Shown one piece after another: positions 37,122-45,753 of a stretch of DNA of 64,000 nt. Below the pieces are notes generated by a model, which ran no database searches, was not told the origin of the DNA, and saw nothing but the letters and a program-made list of their open reading frames with translations. The DNA lies in assembly GCF_002304005.1 (NCBI RefSeq), contig NZ_MRCQ01000001.1:248001-312000 (forward strand), written 5' to 3'. Both the position numbers and the translations under genes were made by a program. Source of the stretch: Flavobacterium sp. ACN6 (GTDB taxonomy: Bacteria; Bacteroidota; Bacteroidia; Flavobacteriales; Flavobacteriaceae). Within the stretch, counting starts at the first letter, position 1. Every line of letters begins with the position of its first letter.

Positions 37122-38693
37122 ATGCTTGAGAATTTCCCTTTTTATTTAGGCATATTAATCGTTATTTTATTGCTCATTATGCTTGCTAATAGAATAAAAG
37201 TTGCATATCCTGTACTGCTAGTTTTAGCGGGATTGGCTATAAGTTTTATTCCTGGCGTACCTGTTGTAAACATTGAGCCTGAACTTATATTTTTTATTTT
37301 CCTGCCTCCATTATTGTATGAAGCGGCTTGGAAAATATCATGGAAAGAAATGTGGCGCTGGCGGCGCATTATTACCAGCTTTGCTTTTGTAGTTGTTTTT
37401 CTCTCCGCACTTTCAGTAGCGTTAGTGGCTAATTATATTATCCCTGGTTTTTCACTGGCATTAGGTTTTTTATTAGGCGGCATTGTGTCGCCTCCAGATG
37501 CTGTAAGTGCTGGCGCTATTTTGAAGTTTGTTAAATTACCAAGAACAATTTCATCTATATTAGAAGGAGAGAGTTTATTGAATGACGCCTCTTCTTTAAT
37601 TATTTTCAGGTTTGCAATGATTGCCGTTGCCACCCAGCAGTTTATTTTTTACAAAGCTGCACTAAGTTTCAGCTGGATGATTTTTGGTGGTGTCACAATT
37701 GGCTTATTGATAGGATGGCTCTTTATGAAAGCCCATAAGTATTTACCTACTGATGCTAATGCAGACATCGTTTTATCGCTGCTTACCCCCTATATCATAT
37801 ACCTCGCAGCTGAAGAGGTACATAGTTCAGGTGTTTTAGCTGTAGTAAGCGGTGGTTTACTGTTGTCTAATAACAGGCATCGTTTTCTTAGCAGTAAATC
37901 TCGTCTGCAGGGAATAAATGTATGGGAAAGTTTATGCTTTATATTGAACGGATTAGTTTTTATGCTAATTGGACTGGATCTGCCCCAAATTACCAGAGGT
38001 CTTGAAGAAGTTACTATTGCAACAGCAATTGGTTATGGTATTTTAATTACATTTGTTTTGATAATTAGTCGCATATTATCTTCATATGGCGCCGTAATTG
38101 TTACTCTAATTGCCCGTAATTTCATTACTGTTGCCGATAGTAGAAATCCTGGTTTTAAAACACCTTTTATATTGGGATGGACCGGAATGAGAGGTGTTGT
38201 TTCATTGGCCGCAGCATTATCTATACCGGTTTATTTAAATAATGGTAATGGATTTCCACAGCGTAACCTTATACTATTTATCACTTTTATTGTTATTCTT
38301 TTGACTTTATTAATTCAGGGGTTGACACTTCCTTATTTCATCAAAAAAATTAAATTTAAAATTGATGATGATTTACCTCGTGATCTAGCTTTTAATCTAT
38401 TGCGAAAGGAATTAGCAGAACACGCTTCCGATTATTTAAGGGTTAAGTACAGTGATCAGATTCAAAACAATCCCTCATTACAACAGTTAATTCAAAAATG
38501 GGAGCAGCATAGTAATGGAATTGATGATGAATCCATTGGAACGGAGCTAAAAGATATCTATCTTGATTTATTAAACCAGCAGAGAAAATGGTTAATAAAT
38601 AAAAATAAAGAAGATCAGACTTTAGATGAAGCTGTCATAAGAAGGCAAATGCATTATCTGGATATTGAAGAAGAAAAACTGCGGTTCATTTAG
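37122..38693 (+). CDS. Na+/H+ antiporter, CPA1 family
   Basis: 523 residues with about 12 membrane segments followed by a ~110-residue charged cytosolic tail. The core has VNIEPELIFFIFLPPLLYEA, GIVSPPDAVSAGAI, ILEGESLLNDASSLIIF (the ND ion-binding pair) and GWTGMRGVVSLAAALS. These are signatures of bacterial NhaP/YjcE-type exchangers that expel Na+ in exchange for H+. It stands alone and is intact. Confidence 0.95.
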   Translation: MLENFPFYLGILIVILLLIMLANRIKVAYPVLLVLAGLAISFIPGVPVVNIEPELIFFIFLPPLLYEAAWKISWKEMWRWRRIITSFAFVVVFLSALSVALVANYIIPGFSLALGFLLGGIVSPPDAVSAGAILKFVKLPRTISSILEGESLLNDASSLIIFRFAMIAVATQQFIFYKAALSFSWMIFGGVTIGLLIGWLFMKAHKYLPTDANADIVLSLLTPYIIYLAAEEVHSSGVLAVVSGGLLLSNNRHRFLSSKSRLQGINVWESLCFILNGLVFMLIGLDLPQITRGLEEVTIATAIGYGILITFVLIISRILSSYGAVIVTLIARNFITVADSRNPGFKTPFILGWTGMRGVVSLAAALSIPVYLNNGNGFPQRNLILFITFIVILLTLLIQGLTLPYFIKKIKFKIDDDLPRDLAFNLLRKELAEHASDYLRVKYSDQIQNNPSLQQLIQKWEQHSNGIDDESIGTELKDIYLDLLNQQRKWLINKNKEDQTLDEAVIRRQMHYLDIEEEKLRFI

Positions 38694-38730
38694 ATATTTT
38701 GCAAACAATAATATTTGTTTCTTTAATCTG

Positions 38731-38812
38731 GATCTGCTTTAAATTTAGCCAAAAAATGCCAAGGTCGTTGAAAGATAATTTACGATCAAATTTTGTGGAA
38801 AAATCATAGCAC
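38731..38812. repeat. MITE-like palindromic repeat, copy D (degenerate)
   Basis: Contains GCCAAAAAATGCCAAGG on the left and CAAATTTTGTGGAAAAATCA on the right, ending TAGCACTTGGC. Less well preserved than copies A-C. Lies 40 bases after the antiporter. Confidence 0.4.
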
Positions 38813-39174
38813 TTGGCATTTCCAAAAGCTTAAAGTTCGAATCCTCTCTAATTCCTGCCGCAATCCTAAATCATTAATTCTTTGCGACATCTCACAAATA
38901 AATCTACATTTCAAAATTACAAGCCACTCAGCCATCGTCCCATTCACCGACCAAAACAATACTAAATAATATAAAAAACAAGAAAAAATACACAAACCAA
39001 AACTAACTAAGTTACTCAATCTTCTATTTACTAAACTAATCGCTCCATCTGGCCTCCCTTGATAAAATCATCCTAAAACACATCTGGCAGACCCCTGCAT
39101 TGCAACAGCATTTACTTTCTCCATTTCCAGACCTAAATTATTTTTCTTATATTTAAGAAACATTAAATTTAAAA
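38813..39174. other. Intergenic stretch, no gene seen
   Basis: About 360 bases. A 71-codon minus frame here (38804-39019) overlaps the repeat and has no family features. GTTCGAATCC at 38835 looks like a T loop but no stem follows. Confidence 0.4.
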
Positions 39175-39399
39175 ATGATGAATACAGCAAAAATAGTGGG
39201 TATTGTACTTATAGCGATCAGTCTGGCTGCAGGCTATGTGGGATTAAACCGAGTGGCAGACAGCACTAAAGAAATTAACTTTTTAGGCCTTAAAATTGAC
39301 GCATCAAACGAATCAGGCCAAATGCAGGGTTTTCTTTATCTCGGAGCAGCAGCAGCTCTTTTGGCAGGCGGACTGTATACTTTAAAAAAGTCAAGCTGA
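39175..39399 (+). CDS. Small membrane protein, DUF3185-like
   Basis: 74 residues (or 73 from ATG 39178). Two hydrophobic helices, IVGIVLIAISLAAGYVGL and GFLYLGAAAALLAGGLYTL, flank a polar loop with FLGLKIDAS. This layout matches small DUF3185 inner-membrane proteins of unknown function, often stress-related. A terminator follows. Confidence 0.75.
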   Translation: MMNTAKIVGIVLIAISLAAGYVGLNRVADSTKEINFLGLKIDASNESGQMQGFLYLGAAAALLAGGLYTLKKSS

Positions 39400-39420
39400 T
39401 ACACCTAAATAGTAAAATAT

Positions 39421-39454
39421 AAAGCCTGCAGCATAAAAATACTGCAGGCTTTTT
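39421..39454 (+). terminator. Terminator after the DUF3185-like gene
   Basis: AAAGCCTGCAG and CTGCAGGCTTT arms around a 10-base loop, then a short T run. Confidence 0.85.
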
Positions 39455-39492
39455 GAATAAGTAAATTGTTTTTTGGAATAGTTGAAGGCACA

Positions 39493-39597
39493 GATACGCT
39501 TGTCTTTACTTTGGTCTATAGAAAAACTATGCTAATAAATAGATATTATCCCAATTCTAAACGTATTAAATTTTGCGATAAAATAATCGGCGTACAC
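39493..39597. repeat. MITE-like palindromic repeat, copy F (weak)
   Basis: GATACGC, then GAAAAACTATG, then TTAAATTTTGCGATAAAATA and CGGCGTACAC follow the same order as copies A-C with many changes. Confidence 0.3.
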
Positions 39598-39601
39598 TGC
39601 A

Positions 39602-39781
39602 TTATTCTTCTATTGCTTTTGAATTCTTTTTTGGTACAGTAGTCGTATCTAAATTTGTTGCCGTCGAGTCAAGACTTTTTCCGTCACTGCCAACTCCCGC
39701 ACTTATATTATTTTTACATGAAAATAGAAATTGAGTCAACAACAGCAGTACTATAACTTTTGAATTTAAGTGCGTTTTCAT
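39602..39781 (-). CDS. Small lipoprotein
   Basis: 59 residues. ATG at 39781 opens MKTHLNSKVIVLLLLTQFLF and then SCKNN, a clear lipobox. The mature part is only ~38 residues, polar, with SLDSTATNLDTTTVPKK. It is expected to be a short envelope lipoprotein. Function unknown. Confidence 0.7.
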   Translation of the reverse strand: MKTHLNSKVIVLLLLTQFLFSCKNNISAGVGSDGKSLDSTATNLDTTTVPKKNSKAIEE

Positions 39782-40020
39782 AATTTAAATTATTTAGATA
39801 ATTTGAAAATAATCCCTTTAAATGTTAATTTGATTTAAAGTTAGTGAAATATTTGGTTCTTAACAACGAATCCTGACTCATTAAACTTTAACTTTTCAAG
39901 AGAATATTACGAAATATAATCCTGTTATCGTATTTTTATAAAACGCCTTCTTTAAAAACAAAGCATAGATCAACTTCAAGCTTACAGACAATAAAAAAAA
40001 CTTAAACAAATCTTATAAAA

Positions 40021-40725
40021 ATGCAGAACATAGAAAACAAAACAGCCTATATAACCGGCGCTGCAAAAGGCATCGGTTTCGGTATTGCAGAAGCACTGGT
40101 AAAAAACGGAGTAAAAGTAGCCATTTCAGGAAGAGATAAACAGGCGCTGGAAAAGGCGCACCAGATACTAGGAGAACAGAACGTTCTGGTACTTGAGTCT
40201 GATGTCAGAAATTTTGATAACGAAGTAAAAGCCGTCCAGCAGATTGTATCTAAATTTGGAAAACTCGATATTGTGATTGCTAATGCAGGAGTGGGAAAAT
40301 TTGCGCCCATAGACGAAATGGCATTGGAGGACTGGAACACGATGATTGACACCAATCTGACAGGGGCTTTCCATACCCTGAAAGCGACCGCAGCACAGCT
40401 TAAAGAGAACAAAGGGTATTACATATCCATCGCATCGCTGGCGGGAGCCAATTTCTTTGCTAAAGGCGCAGCGTACAATGCGTCAAAATTCGGACTGGTT
40501 GGTTTTACCCAGGCGGCCATGCTGGATCTGCGTGATTATGATGTCAAGTGCACCACTATTATGCCAGGATCGGTTGCTTCCAACTTTAACGGCCATACTC
40601 CAAGCGAAGATGATAAGTGGAAAATCCAGCCCTCGGATATCGGGCAGATGATCGTAGACCTGCTGAAAATGAATCCAAATGTACTGCCGAGCAAAATAGA
40701 AGTCCGTCCCACAAAAACCAAATAA
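40021..40725 (+). CDS. Short-chain dehydrogenase/reductase
   Basis: 234 residues. Motifs: TGAAKGIGFG near residue 12, a NAG triad as IANAGVGKF, Ser in ISIASLAG and YNASK for Y-x3-K, then MPGSV. It is a classical SDR close to 3-oxoacyl-ACP-reductase-like enzymes. Its DNA is visibly richer in G+C and in CAG/CTG codons than its neighbours. Substrate unknown. It is followed by a terminator. Confidence 0.93.
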   Translation: MQNIENKTAYITGAAKGIGFGIAEALVKNGVKVAISGRDKQALEKAHQILGEQNVLVLESDVRNFDNEVKAVQQIVSKFGKLDIVIANAGVGKFAPIDEMALEDWNTMIDTNLTGAFHTLKATAAQLKENKGYYISIASLAGANFFAKGAAYNASKFGLVGFTQAAMLDLRDYDVKCTTIMPGSVASNFNGHTPSEDDKWKIQPSDIGQMIVDLLKMNPNVLPSKIEVRPTKTK

Positions 40726-40754
40726 TTTCAATTTTCTTTCGATTAAAAACAATA

Positions 40755-40786
40755 AAAAAGCTTGAGATTTCTCTCAAGCTTTTTTT
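40755..40786 (+). terminator. Terminator after SDR
   Basis: AAAAAAGCTTGAGA and TCTCAAGCTTTTTT arms with a 2-base loop and a T run. Confidence 0.85.
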
Positions 40787-40852
40787 ATTGATGCGCGTTT
40801 AACTCAAAATACGAAATCTCTTTTAATGGATTCTGAGAATTTTGGTTAAAAA

Positions 40853-40883
40853 AAAAGCGTCTGCAGGGAGCAGACGCTTTTTT
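40853..40883 (-). terminator. Terminator of the cold-shock gene
   Basis: AGCGTCTGC and GCAGACGCT arms with a 5-base loop, flanked by A and T runs; on the minus strand it follows the cold-shock gene stop. Confidence 0.85.
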
Positions 40884-40902
40884 TTTAAATTTTATAGTAT
40901 AA

Positions 40903-41094
40903 TTATGCTAACACTACGTTTACTGCGTTTGGACCTTTACGGCCTTCTTCAACATCATATCGTACTTCATCATTTTGACTGATATTTTCTGATAGACCTG
41001 AAACATGAACAAAAATTTCGCTTCCTCCGTTACTTGGAGTTATGAATCCGAATCCTTTTTCTTCATTGAAAAATTTTACTGTACCTTCTTGCAT
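40903..41094 (-). CDS. Cold-shock domain protein (CspA family)
   Basis: 63 residues. It has both RNP motifs, KGFGFI and EIFVHVSGL, after QEGTVKFFNEE. It binds single-stranded nucleic acid and helps translation at low temperature or under stress. It is nearly identical to the protein encoded at 54957. A TACATTTG promoter lies just upstream. Confidence 0.96.
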   Translation of the reverse strand: MQEGTVKFFNEEKGFGFITPSNGGSEIFVHVSGLSENISQNDEVRYDVEEGRKGPNAVNVVLA

Positions 41095-41113
41095 TTTAAT
41101 ATATTTAATTCCT

Positions 41114-41142
41114 CAAATGTAATGCTTTAAAATGACAACCAA
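41114..41142 (-). promoter_or_regulatory. Promoter of the cold-shock gene
   Basis: On the minus strand TTG (41140-41142), an 18-base spacer and TACATTTG (41114-41121), 20 bases before the ATG. A usual TTG/TAnnTTTG promoter, although cold-shock genes often have longer leaders. Confidence 0.55.
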
Positions 41143-41323
41143 CTGAATTAATGAATTTTATTTTAAAGTTTACAAAATACGGGGTATTTAAACTTTTTAT
41201 TTGGAGTGAATTCTGATGTGTTCAGCTTACTTTATTTCCATTAATGTCAAGCATTGGGTACTATTTATTATTTTTATAGTCTATAGATAATGGAATCATT
41301 AACTTATTTAATTTTCATTTCAG

Positions 41324-41710
41324 ATGACAGGAATCAAAACTAATATCAAACCTTTTCTTATAGTAAATAATGCTGTTAAAGCAGTTGACTTTTATACTAA
41401 TGCTTTTGGGGCTGTTGAATCAAACAGATATACGCTTGAAAATAATAAAATATCATCAGTAATTACAATTGAAGGTGCTGCTTTTTATCTAAGCGACGAA
41501 GAACCCTGTGATGGTAGTCAAACTATCAGCCAGCCATTCAATTCGCCAATTAGAATAGTTTTAGAGAGTGAAAATGCAGATAAAATATTTGAAAATGCAG
41601 TAAAATACGGTTCTGCGGTAATTTGTCCCATAACAACAGAAGAAGACTGGAGAATAGGAAAGCTAAAAGATCCTTTTGGACATATCTGGGAAATTGGCTA
41701 TCCCTTATGA
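41324..41710 (+). CDS. VOC-family protein (PhnB/glyoxalase-like)
   Basis: 128 residues. The pattern IKPFLIVNNAVKAVDFYTNAFGA, then AAFYLSDEE, and the ending LKDPFGHIWEIGYPL is that of PhnB-type vicinal-oxygen-chelate proteins. The final His-Glu of HIWEIG could bind a metal, but catalytic activity is not certain. It is convergent with the BCCT gene, 6 bases apart. Confidence 0.9.
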   Translation: MTGIKTNIKPFLIVNNAVKAVDFYTNAFGAVESNRYTLENNKISSVITIEGAAFYLSDEEPCDGSQTISQPFNSPIRIVLESENADKIFENAVKYGSAVICPITTEEDWRIGKLKDPFGHIWEIGYPL

Positions 41711-41716
41711 AGGAAT

Positions 41717-43219
41717 TTAATTTACTTCTTTCTTCTCTGATCCTGTTTTACCATGTTTTATAAAAACATTCTTTTTAAAAAACAGTATAATACAATACAG
41801 ATACAAAAAACTAAAAGGAAGCACCATAATGATTAACAGACTACTGATTCCATTGAGGAGCTCATTGGTGCCCAGACTTGTAAGTCCCAGAGCTGTAGCT
41901 GTAATTATAATGCCCCAGATAATTTTATGGCTTTTAGAAGGATTCTCCTTACCCTCATCACTAATCATTCCCAAAACAAAAATGGCCGAGTCCACCGAAT
42001 TAATAATAGAAATAGCAACCAAAAGTCCTGCAAGAAAAAATGTAACTTGATGAAGCGGCAGATGTTCCAAGAAAACAAATAAAGAGGTAAATACGTTGTC
42101 AAATTCTGTACTGCTTCCTCCATGTATAATTTCAAAAGCCGAAGAGGCAAATACCGAAAACCATATCATTGTTGCTAAGGCAGGTACTAGGATTGTAGCA
42201 ATCAAAAATTCCTTAATGGTTCTGCCTTTGGAAATTCGGGCAATGAAAATCCCAGTAAAAGGAACCCAGGCAAGCCAGAAAGCCCAGTAAAAAACCGTCC
42301 AGTCCTGCGTAAAGTTTCCTTTGGCAGTGTATGATCCTGCGGCAAGGCTCATTTCAAAAAAATGGATTACATACTGATAAAAGGCAGAGAAGCTCTGGGT
42401 GATCAAAACGTTGAATTTAACAAAAAACGCCACGAAAAGCATTAAAATAATGGAAAAAACAAAATCAAAATCAGCTAAAAATTTAATCATTTTAGTGATT
42501 CCCGTAGATGCTGAATAAGTTGCAAAAGATCCCATTACCAATACGCTGCATAATAAAAACCAAGTATCAAGTCCAGTATCAAAAGTATAATTAAGTCCGC
42601 CGATAAGCTGTGCTGTTCCCAATCCTAATGAAGCAATTACCCCTGTAATAGTAATCAGTACAATAAAAAGTACAGCGCCGAATTGCAGGAGACGATTATT
42701 CAGACTAGGAACTATGGCGTGCAGTAAATTAGGTGCTTTTTTTATATACAGATTATGTGCCACCAGCAAGCCAAACAAACTGTACATGGCCCAAGGGGTA
42801 AAACCCCAGTGAAAAAAGGTATATTGAAGCGCTGTTTGTGCTGCATTTGCGGTGCTGACAGGACTATTGTTAAAGTAATAAACAGGCTCCTGCACCGCTC
42901 GAAGTAATAAACCTGAGCCCATTCCCGTACTATACAATAAGGCAATCCAGCTGAAATAGGAATAAGAAGGCTTCCCTGCTCCTAATTTTTTACTGCCAAT
43001 AGGAGAAAATAAAATTACTAAGCAGGCAAGCACTATAAAAAGTCCAAGCACTAAATAATAGGTGCTAAAAACCGAAAGCAGTTGCTGGTTTATTTCATTT
43101 AAAACAGCCAGTAAAGAAGCTGGTGCCAGCATACCACTGATAAAGAAGACTGCTCCAAAAAGCAACCCGTAAAAGAGTATATTATTTGCCCGAAAATGGC
43201 TGGATAATTTTGAAATCAA
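41717..43219 (-). CDS. BCCT-family transporter (betaine/choline/carnitine type)
   Basis: 500 residues with about 12 membrane helices. The key regions FSWIALLYSTGMGSGLLLRA, FFHWGFTPWAMYSLFGLLV and ASLGLGTAQLIGGLNY match BCCT proteins, as does AFWLAWVPFTGIFIARISKG. These carry quaternary-ammonium osmolytes with Na+ or H+. It begins 8 bases after the flavin disulfide reductase gene, so the two form an operon. Confidence 0.92.
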   Translation of the reverse strand: MISKLSSHFRANNILFYGLLFGAVFFISGMLAPASLLAVLNEINQQLLSVFSTYYLVLGLFIVLACLVILFSPIGSKKLGAGKPSYSYFSWIALLYSTGMGSGLLLRAVQEPVYYFNNSPVSTANAAQTALQYTFFHWGFTPWAMYSLFGLLVAHNLYIKKAPNLLHAIVPSLNNRLLQFGAVLFIVLITITGVIASLGLGTAQLIGGLNYTFDTGLDTWFLLCSVLVMGSFATYSASTGITKMIKFLADFDFVFSIILMLFVAFFVKFNVLITQSFSAFYQYVIHFFEMSLAAGSYTAKGNFTQDWTVFYWAFWLAWVPFTGIFIARISKGRTIKEFLIATILVPALATMIWFSVFASSAFEIIHGGSSTEFDNVFTSLFVFLEHLPLHQVTFFLAGLLVAISIINSVDSAIFVLGMISDEGKENPSKSHKIIWGIIITATALGLTSLGTNELLNGISSLLIIMVLPFSFLYLYCIILFFKKNVFIKHGKTGSEKKEVN

Positions 43220-43227
43220 AATACTTC

Positions 43228-44589
43228 TTATTTAGCAATGGGTTTTAAATCCTGTAACATCGTGGGGATAAGTTCACTTACCGTAGGATGAATATGTACC
43301 GAATCCCGCAGAACGGTATACGGCTTTTTAGCATACATTAAGTTGGTAATGCCATTGATAATTTCATCTCCGCCGGTTCCTAAAACACAGGCTCCTAAAA
43401 ATTTATTGGTTTTGGCATCAATTACCGCTTCCATAAAACCTGCCGTTTCTGCTTTTTCTTTAGCGCGATTTACTTTTGTCATGGGGCGGTATCCCACTAG
43501 AATTTCGTATCCTTTTTCCAGAGCTTCTTTCTTGGTCATGCCTATTCTGCCTAGCGGCGGATCTATAAACAATCCATAGGTTGTAATTCTATCGCTGATT
43601 TTTCTTTTTTTATCCTTGAAAAGAAAACTCTCTACAATTTGAAAATCATTATACGAAGAATGGGTAAAAGCCCCTCTCCCGTTACAGTCTCCTATGGCAA
43701 AAATTCCATCAACACTGGTCTGGCAGTAATTATTGACTTTTATATAATTATTCTTATCCAATTTGACCGCTGTATTCTCCAATTTTAAGGTATCGGAATT
43801 TGGAGTGCGTCCAATGGCGAGCAGTAAATGTGATCCACTTATTTTCTTACTGCCAATTGTTATTGTTACAACTCCTTTAGTGTCTTCTTCAGCTGTAATC
43901 TCCTTAGCATTAAAAACAAGATTGATGCCCTCCGATTTCATAATTGAAGCCACAGCATCACTTACCGTTTCATCTTCCCTGCTTATTAATTGTCCGCTGC
44001 GCTCCACAATGGTGACCTCACAGCCAAACCTTCTAAAAATCTGGGCAAATTCCAAACCAATATAGCTTCCCCCAATGATTATTAAATGCTTTGGCAGATC
44101 GGTGATTTCCATAATATTTTCATTGGTGTAAAAGGTAATGTGATGATATTCTTCTGGAACCACTGCCCTTGCCCCTACATTTATAAATATCTTTTTTGCT
44201 GTAAGAATTATTTCTCCTGCCTTAACTTCGAAATTGCTTAAAAAATGAGCTTCCCCTTTAAATAACGTAATATTTTTATCTCTCTTAATTGCTTCTTCTA
44301 TATTGGAACGCGATTCGGCAACCAGCTCATCTTTACGCGCCCTAATTTTTTTGAGATTAGCTTTTGTTCCCTCAGGAATTTCAATACCCAGATCATCACC
44401 ATGAAAAGCGTCCCAAGCTCTTCGCGCGCTGGCCACATAAGCTTTGGTCGGAATACATCCGTTATTCACGCATGTCCCTCCCACAAAACTTTTTTCAACA
44501 ATAGCCACCTTCCCATTTTTGGATAAACTAAATGCCAATGGAATCCCCGCTTGGCCGCTTCCGATAATGATATAATCAAATTCTTTCAT
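43228..44589 (-). CDS. FAD-dependent disulfide oxidoreductase (mercuric-reductase/lipoamide-dehydrogenase-like)
   Basis: 453 residues. FAD loop GSGQAGIPLAFSL; redox motif GGTCVNNGCIPTKAYV (CxxxxC); NAD loop IIGGSYIGLEFAQIF; AIGDCNGRGAF; and a dimer-domain ending with VHIHPTVSELIPTM carrying the catalytic His-Glu. It lacks an N-terminal metal-binding domain and a C-terminal Cys pair, so true mercury reduction is unlikely. The 8-base spacing to the BCCT gene marks an operon, though a joint role is not obvious. Confidence 0.92.
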   Translation of the reverse strand: MKEFDYIIIGSGQAGIPLAFSLSKNGKVAIVEKSFVGGTCVNNGCIPTKAYVASARRAWDAFHGDDLGIEIPEGTKANLKKIRARKDELVAESRSNIEEAIKRDKNITLFKGEAHFLSNFEVKAGEIILTAKKIFINVGARAVVPEEYHHITFYTNENIMEITDLPKHLIIIGGSYIGLEFAQIFRRFGCEVTIVERSGQLISREDETVSDAVASIMKSEGINLVFNAKEITAEEDTKGVVTITIGSKKISGSHLLLAIGRTPNSDTLKLENTAVKLDKNNYIKVNNYCQTSVDGIFAIGDCNGRGAFTHSSYNDFQIVESFLFKDKKRKISDRITTYGLFIDPPLGRIGMTKKEALEKGYEILVGYRPMTKVNRAKEKAETAGFMEAVIDAKTNKFLGACVLGTGGDEIINGITNLMYAKKPYTVLRDSVHIHPTVSELIPTMLQDLKPIAK

Positions 44590-44900
44590 ACTTATTAGTT
44601 CTTTATTATCGTCTTACAATATGCTGCCTGCATTTCATAATAAGCTAACCCAGCAGATTTCAGCAGTTTTTTCATGACTTTTAAAAAACGTATCGCCTTA
44701 TAATTTAAGTACTGCTGTTTTACTTATACTGTAAGTTACTAATTAAAAGTACAATAATTTATATACAATAAAAAATAGTGATAAGCTTATAACATCCTTT
44801 AGAATGCATTCGCCACAGGGAGCCGGGCTGGGAAAAAAGAAGCCATCGCCTAAAAAGTAATCGTAAAAAGTCGGGAGACTTTTGTCAGGTCTATTATTTA
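44590..44900. other. Intergenic stretch with one small hairpin
   Basis: About 310 bases. A perfect hairpin AAAAGTC-GGGA-GACTTTT sits at 44866-44883. Otherwise no feature seen. Confidence 0.45.
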
Positions 44901-44907
44901 TAAGAGA

Positions 44908-44952
44908 CAAAAAAAATGCGCAAAGTCAGAGACATTTGCGCATTTTTTTATT
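44908..44952. terminator. Terminator downstream of the 44988 gene
   Basis: AAAAAATGCGCAAA and TTTGCGCATTTTTT arms around ~10 bases; usable in both directions. Confidence 0.85.
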
Positions 44953-44987
44953 AGAACAATTTGGAGAGCGGGGGAAACATTACCATT

Positions 44988-45392
44988 TCACAAAGTATTA
45001 AGCGTATTTTTTACCATAACTAAATTATTATTTTGATTTTGTAATGACAATAACATACTTGCAATAATGGGTCTTGTAAGTTGTTGTGAAATCATTTTAT
45101 ATGCTTTTTCAGACAAGCCATTTTCATGTTCTTCACGAACAAAATTAAGATATTTTGAGAAGCTCATATTTTCAAAAAGTAGCTTTTCAGAAGCATTATT
45201 TTCAACAATATAATTTTCTAAAAATTCTTGTATTTCTAGTGATAACTTTTGGTTCATTAAGAAATGAACTTTCAAGTTTTCTATTTCCTCTTTCGGCTCG
45301 GGCAACTTTATTTCTGTTGGTTTTTGTCCTTGTAAATATGTAGCTAAAGCTATTACAATTCCGACAATTGCAATTGTTATTTCTATTGTCAT
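44988..45392 (-). CDS. Hypothetical membrane-anchored protein (cassette-borne)
   Basis: 134 residues. One N-terminal membrane helix (ITIAIVGIVIALATYLQG) is followed by a cytosolic helical domain with LPEPKEEIENLKVHFLMNQ and a Leu/Asn-rich end. No family recognised. Its ATG is 26 bases from the edge of a large inverted element at 45418-45543, the same layout as the DKNYY lipoprotein at 28348, so it is probably a gene carried by such an element. Confidence 0.6.
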   Translation of the reverse strand: MTIEITIAIVGIVIALATYLQGQKPTEIKLPEPKEEIENLKVHFLMNQKLSLEIQEFLENYIVENNASEKLLFENMSFSKYLNFVREEHENGLSEKAYKMISQQLTRPIIASMLLSLQNQNNNLVMVKNTLNTL

Positions 45393-45417
45393 TACATTTA
45401 GGTTCTAAAGTATTACT

Positions 45418-45543
45418 ACCAACTTTCTTGCGCTTGGCGAGGTTGCGAATTTCGTAACCGAGTACTTTCTGCTAAGATAAGATTTCTTGCGAAACGTAAA
45501 TGTGAATTTACCACAAAACTCGCAATCTTGCCAAGCTGTTGGT
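45418..45543. repeat. Cassette-type element with inverted arms
   Basis: Left arm ACCAACTTTC then TTGCGCTTGGCGAGGTTGCG, and right arm TCGCAATCTTGCCAAGCTG then TTGGT, are largely complementary and about 70 bases apart. The form recalls a folded attC-like recombination site, but without a known integrase nearby this is only a resemblance. A truncated relative lies at 29334. Confidence 0.55.
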
Positions 45544-45611
45544 GGCTGGGATTTTATTTATTTAGATTGTTAATTTTTACCTCGCTCCCTGAAGAGTTCT
45601 TATGAATAGCT

Positions 45612-45723
45612 GTGCGAATTTCTCCTTACTTCGCACCCATATAGAGAATCAACAAAGAGAAGTTTATAAAAGTGATTGCAACTTTATAGAATGTTGCAAC
45701 GGGTACGAAGTCGCGAGACTTCG
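45612..45723. repeat. Cluster of three perfect inverted repeats
   Basis: GTGCGA/TCGCAC (45612-45617 and 45631-45636), TTGCAAC/GTTGCAA (45676-45682 and 45693-45699) and CGAAGTC-GCGA-GACTTCG (45706-45723) follow each other in 112 bases. The last lies 30 bases after the 3' end of the DUF4833 gene and might end its transcript. Confidence 0.5.
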
Positions 45724-45753
45724 CCTCAGCAGGAGCAATACAAAATAGCTATC

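Noticed and set aside
38833..38860. T-loop-like TTCGAATCC, possible tRNA remnant
   Set aside because: Flanking bases do not pair and the following bases do not resemble an acceptor end.
38804..39019. 71-codon minus-strand frame
   Set aside because: It overlaps a repeat copy, has no family features and its composition follows the AT-rich intergenic DNA.
39650..39675. Third copy of the 54-bp repeat (AAATTTGTTGCCGTCGAGTC)
   Set aside because: The match is short and lies inside the coding frame of a small lipoprotein, so chance similarity is more likely.
43228..44589. Mercury resistance gene (merA)
   Set aside because: It lacks the C-terminal Cys pair and a metal-binding domain, and no other mer gene is near.
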